Assembly: GCF_000002985.6 (NCBI RefSeq)
Contig: NC_003279.8
Coordinates: 7,440,001-7,504,000 of the forward strand
Direction of reading: 5' to 3'
Length of the DNA: 64,000 nucleotides
DNA from: Caenorhabditis elegans
Lineage: Eukaryota > Nematoda > Chromadorea > Rhabditida > Rhabditidae
The first letter of the stretch is position 1, and every line of letters begins with the position of its first letter. The notes below the pieces were generated by a model, which was given only the letters and a program-made list of their open reading frames with translations, was not told the origin of the DNA and searched no databases. The position numbers and the translations under genes were made by a program. Below, one piece after another: positions 61,401-64,000 of the stretch.

Positions 61401-63233
61401 CTATTGAAAGGCGAAGGCGTTATGCCACTGGATCATCTGGACGAAATGATGGACGACGATACGGATGGAAGTGAATCGGTGTCAAGCAGTATTCATCCGA
61501 AGATCCTGAAAGAAGGATCACCCCCAGCTACAGTTCAATCGCAGACTTCTTCAGTTTCAACACCTCCACAACATCCCAGTATATCAGCAGAAATGCCTAT
61601 TATGACACCAAAAGCAGTTAAGAGCAAGAGTGGATACATTTTGTTCTCTGCTGAAGTTCGTAAGAGGATAATGCATGAAAATCCAGACGCAGGATTCGGT
61701 GAAGTTTCCAAGATAGTTGGTATTGAGGTGAGTTCGAGATCGTTGGAATCTCCTATTGATATTATTGGAGAGATTAACAATTGGAACTATTAATCGAATT
61801 TCAATAATAATTATTATATTTCAGTGGAAAAAATTGTCGGAAGAACAAAAGAAGCATTACGAGATGCGTGCGGAAGTCGTCGCTGTTGAGAAAGCCAAAC
61901 AGGATGCCATTAAAGCATCGCAAGCGATGACCCTTTTGCCCGGACAAGTGAGGATATATCAGTGTAAATGGGCTGCTTGTGATTCACAATATGATACCGA
62001 ATCGGCCCTTCTGGAGCATGTTATCCAACATCATACTAGTCAAATTATTAGTAAGTTTAAGATTTTAGAACAATTTTCATATTTTTATAGTTGATCTGTT
62101 TGTAACTTTCTTTATTTTCAGTGGACAGTGACCAGCAATTCGTATGTATGTGGATGACGTGTCTACGTAATCGAAAAGACGGAAAACCATTCCCATCGCT
62201 TCCTCGACTTCACCGTCACATTAAAGAAAAACATATGCCTACGGCGGCGAAAAACATTTACTCCAACCAGCTAGGCAAGAATTTTTTTAAGTCGATACCA
62301 AATCAAGGAGACACTCCTGGATGCCGTATAGTATCTGCGCCTTACGGACAATTACCAACTGCACCATCAAATGGTGGAATTCCCCCTCAACAACAACATC
62401 AACAACAGCAGCATCATGGAAATGGAATGAACGGAAATATGCAACAAGGCGCTCCACAAGTTATAAACAGGCATCCTGTTAGCCAACAAATGCATCATCA
62501 GCATCCACAGCATATGCAGCAACATCACGATCATCATCCACATCAGCAGCATTATCAGGTTTGTAACGCAATGAAAACATTTTTAATAAATGTAATTTTT
62601 TCAGCAAGGTGGCCAACCTCATCCACAGATGCAAATGGGACCACCACAAAACGGAATGTTCCAACAAGGATCTTCTTCATCTCAACAATATCATCAGGCA
62701 CCACCTCAACAAATGATTCAACAACAACATCAACAACCTGGTCCACCTCCACAACAGCAACAACCACAAATGCAACCTATCGTGGTTACAGATGTTGGAC
62801 GAACTGTAGTTCGAGCAGTTGTACCTGCATTTGTTGCACCACCGAATCAAATTCATTCGAGAAGAGTTCTACATTCGGAAGCATATCTCAAGTGAGTTTT
62901 TTGAAATTTAATTGTTTTTCAAGTATTGATTTTTCATTTACAGGTATATCGAATCACTTGCCCAGAATCGACAGAAGTCGGTAAGCCGATGGGAACGAAC
63001 TCTAGGAGCAACTGCCAGGAATACCCAACCAGCTGGAAATGCCCGCGCTCCATCTCATTGGATAAGGGTTAGTTCGACTATTTCTTCTTGTAAAATATAT
63101 TTCATAATTTCAGAGAATTGAAAACGGACGACCTGTAGCTCGCGAAGAGGATGTTACAAAAGCTTTGTGGAAACTTCGCGATGAATTGTTGAAGAGTACG
63201 TGTAGTCTTGTAATGGACCGACCAACTCAATGA
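55442..63233 (+). CDS. pbrm-1: PBRM-1, polybromo/BAF180 subunit of the PBAF remodelling complex
   Basis: Chromatin-targeting subunit of PBAF-type SWI/SNF. Exons: 55442-55567, 55614-56611, 56664-57006, 57063-57589, 57668-58613, 58662-59419, 59612-59787, 59837-59937, 59985-60056, 61317-61727, 61825-62050, 62122-62558, 62605-62891, 62944-63067, 63114-63233 (TGA), giving 1883 residues. Six bromodomains occur in order, the sixth degenerate. The acetyl-lysine Asn is kept in BD3 (SNAFDYN), BD4 (SNARDFN) and BD5 (SNACKFN), but not in BD1, BD2 (KNAQQFS) or BD6. Two BAH domains follow (58700-59100 and 59330-59930), then an HMG box split over exons 10-11 (KSKSGYILFSAEVRKRI). Next are two C2H2-like fingers (CKWAACDSQY...HVIQHH; CMWMTCLRN...HRHIKEKH), then a Gln/His-rich region. 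The ATG sits five bases after a TTTTCAG acceptor, a likely spliced-leader site. Confidence 0.96.
60057..61316 (+). other. pbrm-1: 1.26-kb GC-rich intron of pbrm-1, possible internal promoter
   Basis: Separates the bromodomain/BAH half from the HMG/zinc-finger half of pbrm-1. About 60450-61060 is GC-rich for this genome, with CCGCGCGCGCGCAGGCC, a TG run near 60798-60812, and CGCCGCCGCAGCAGCC. ORFs on both strands here (up to 121 codons) look like GC-driven shadows without splice sites. The next exon has an in-frame ATG (MDKELSPLL at 61380) that could start a shorter isoform. Promoter function is inference. Confidence 0.5.
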
Positions 63234-63575
63234 AATCAGTGGATCTCTTGTTAAAATTTTATGCAATTTTTATAACTTTATCATAATTATCCTACCCTAT
63301 CTCGCCTCCCCGTTCAATCCAGAAAACAAGAATCTCTTTTTCTTTTAATGTATTTTCTGATAACCAGTTATGTGTGCTCCTTCTGTTTTTATCCTCTCAT
63401 GATTCCCACGAATACCTTAAATCCTATTTATTTTCAATAATTTATTCGTTTCTTGATTGTATTTCTTACTACCCACTTCAGTCACTAAATTTATTATCAT
63501 TTCCAATTCACCTTTTTTTAAAATATTTTTATTAATGGGTCGGGTATGAAACAAATTCAAACGATAAATCAAACA
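63234..63575. other. convergent spacer after pbrm-1
   Basis: Overlapping 3' UTR territory of pbrm-1 (+) and the SH3-type gene (-). T-rich with no exon. I could not choose a single polyadenylation signal. Confidence 0.5.
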
Positions 63576-63765
63576 TCAAAGATCTGTCGCCAAAATTACA
63601 ACTTTATTCGGGATAAATCCCTGCTTCTCGTCAGCGATTCGGACGGCCCACAACCAATCATCTACTGGTCTTCCAGTGCATTTTATCCATTCACCTGGTC
63701 GGACTGTTAGATCAAGAGGTGATCTTCCAGAAAAAGGTTCGACTACGAGAAGATTTTCATTTTCC
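63576..63765 (-). CDS. last exon of a gene ending in an SH3-like domain (partial)
   Basis: On the minus strand, an acceptor ATTTTTAG precedes 63765, and the open frame runs 62 complete codons to a TGA at 63576-63578. The peptide NENLLVVEPF...LDLTVRPGEWIK...DDWLWAVRIADEKQGFIPNKVVI has the SH3 pattern: an ALYDY-like start, a hydrophobic-x-hydrophobic RT region, the DDWLWA tryptophan, and GFIPxxxV. The exon begins in mid-codon, so the rest of the gene lies right of 64000. The protein family beyond the SH3-like fold cannot be told. Confidence 0.75.
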
Positions 63766-64000
63766 CTAAAAATTAAATAAATTTGCCAAGCCAAAATATA
63801 ATCAGTTTATTTCGCAATCTTTTGAAACGCAAGCACGAGAAAAACATTTATGGCAGTAGTTTTTTATCTTGCAACGGCCCTTTTGCTTTTTTCGGGAATT
63901 TCGTGAACAATTTTAAAGTCGATTCTTTTGATTTTTTATTACCCATACGCGAAACTTTGCAATTTTTGCGCCAAAAATATGGTACTCAATCTCGACACGA
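63766..64000 (-). other. intron of the SH3-type gene with a truncated repeat at the window edge
   Basis: No exon is visible. The last bases (ACTCAATCTCGACACGA at 63984-64000) and the preceding TTTTTGCGCCAAAAATATG match ends of the palindromic repeat family seen at 19191 and 53374, so another copy appears to begin here and continue out of the window. Confidence 0.5.

Noticed and set aside
1..64000. tRNA, rRNA, snoRNA, microRNA or CRISPR features
   Set aside because: I found no tRNA-like A/B box pair, no rRNA sequence, no regularly spaced repeat-spacer array and no hairpin I could call a microRNA by eye; a covariance-model scan would be needed to exclude small RNAs.

Overview
The window is nematode nuclear DNA and almost certainly Caenorhabditis elegans chromosome I. 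The genes are intron-rich, with mostly short AT-rich introns ending in TTTCAG and several apparent spliced-leader acceptors just before start codons. I recognise UNC-13, the presenilin-like SPE-4, mitochondrial leucyl-tRNA synthetase LARS-2, a DEG/ENaC channel and polybromo PBRM-1 from their encoded proteins. The chromosome assignment and the worm gene names come from memory, not from a database search. All exon coordinates were worked out by hand from splice sites and reading-frame continuity. For every complete gene model the summed exon length is a multiple of three.

Left third (1-26421): the 3' half of unc-13 (+, from 2929), spe-4 (+), lars-2 (-) and an SNRK-type kinase gene (-). Middle (26422-40134): two long gene-poor stretches flank one unfamiliar acidic-protein gene (-, 33054-34193). 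They hold an intact foldback transposon with a 9-bp target duplication, a GC-rich island and a candidate 5' noncoding exon. Right half (40135-64000): a DEG/ENaC channel gene (+, probably asic-2), a receptorless tyrosine phosphatase (-), an armadillo/BTB-like gene (-, ARMC5-like) with a DAP1 homologue nested in one intron on the opposite strand, pbrm-1 (+, complete), and the last exon of an SH3-type gene (-) that runs off the window.

The genes do not form one pathway. They cover synaptic vesicle priming (UNC-13), sperm organelle formation (SPE-4), mitochondrial translation (LARS-2), kinase and phosphatase signalling, an ion channel, and chromatin remodelling (PBRM-1). I found no rRNA, tRNA, CRISPR or operon that I can support. 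The observations most worth checking are: a LARS-2 editing domain that lacks its catalytic motifs; a 9-nt candidate microexon and a candidate poison exon in unc-13; long inverted repeats in introns of three genes; the foldback element with clear target duplication; a phosphatase with WHD in place of WPD; and an unfamiliar acidic protein with a SERTA/IER-like N-terminus. I see no wholly new biological system here.
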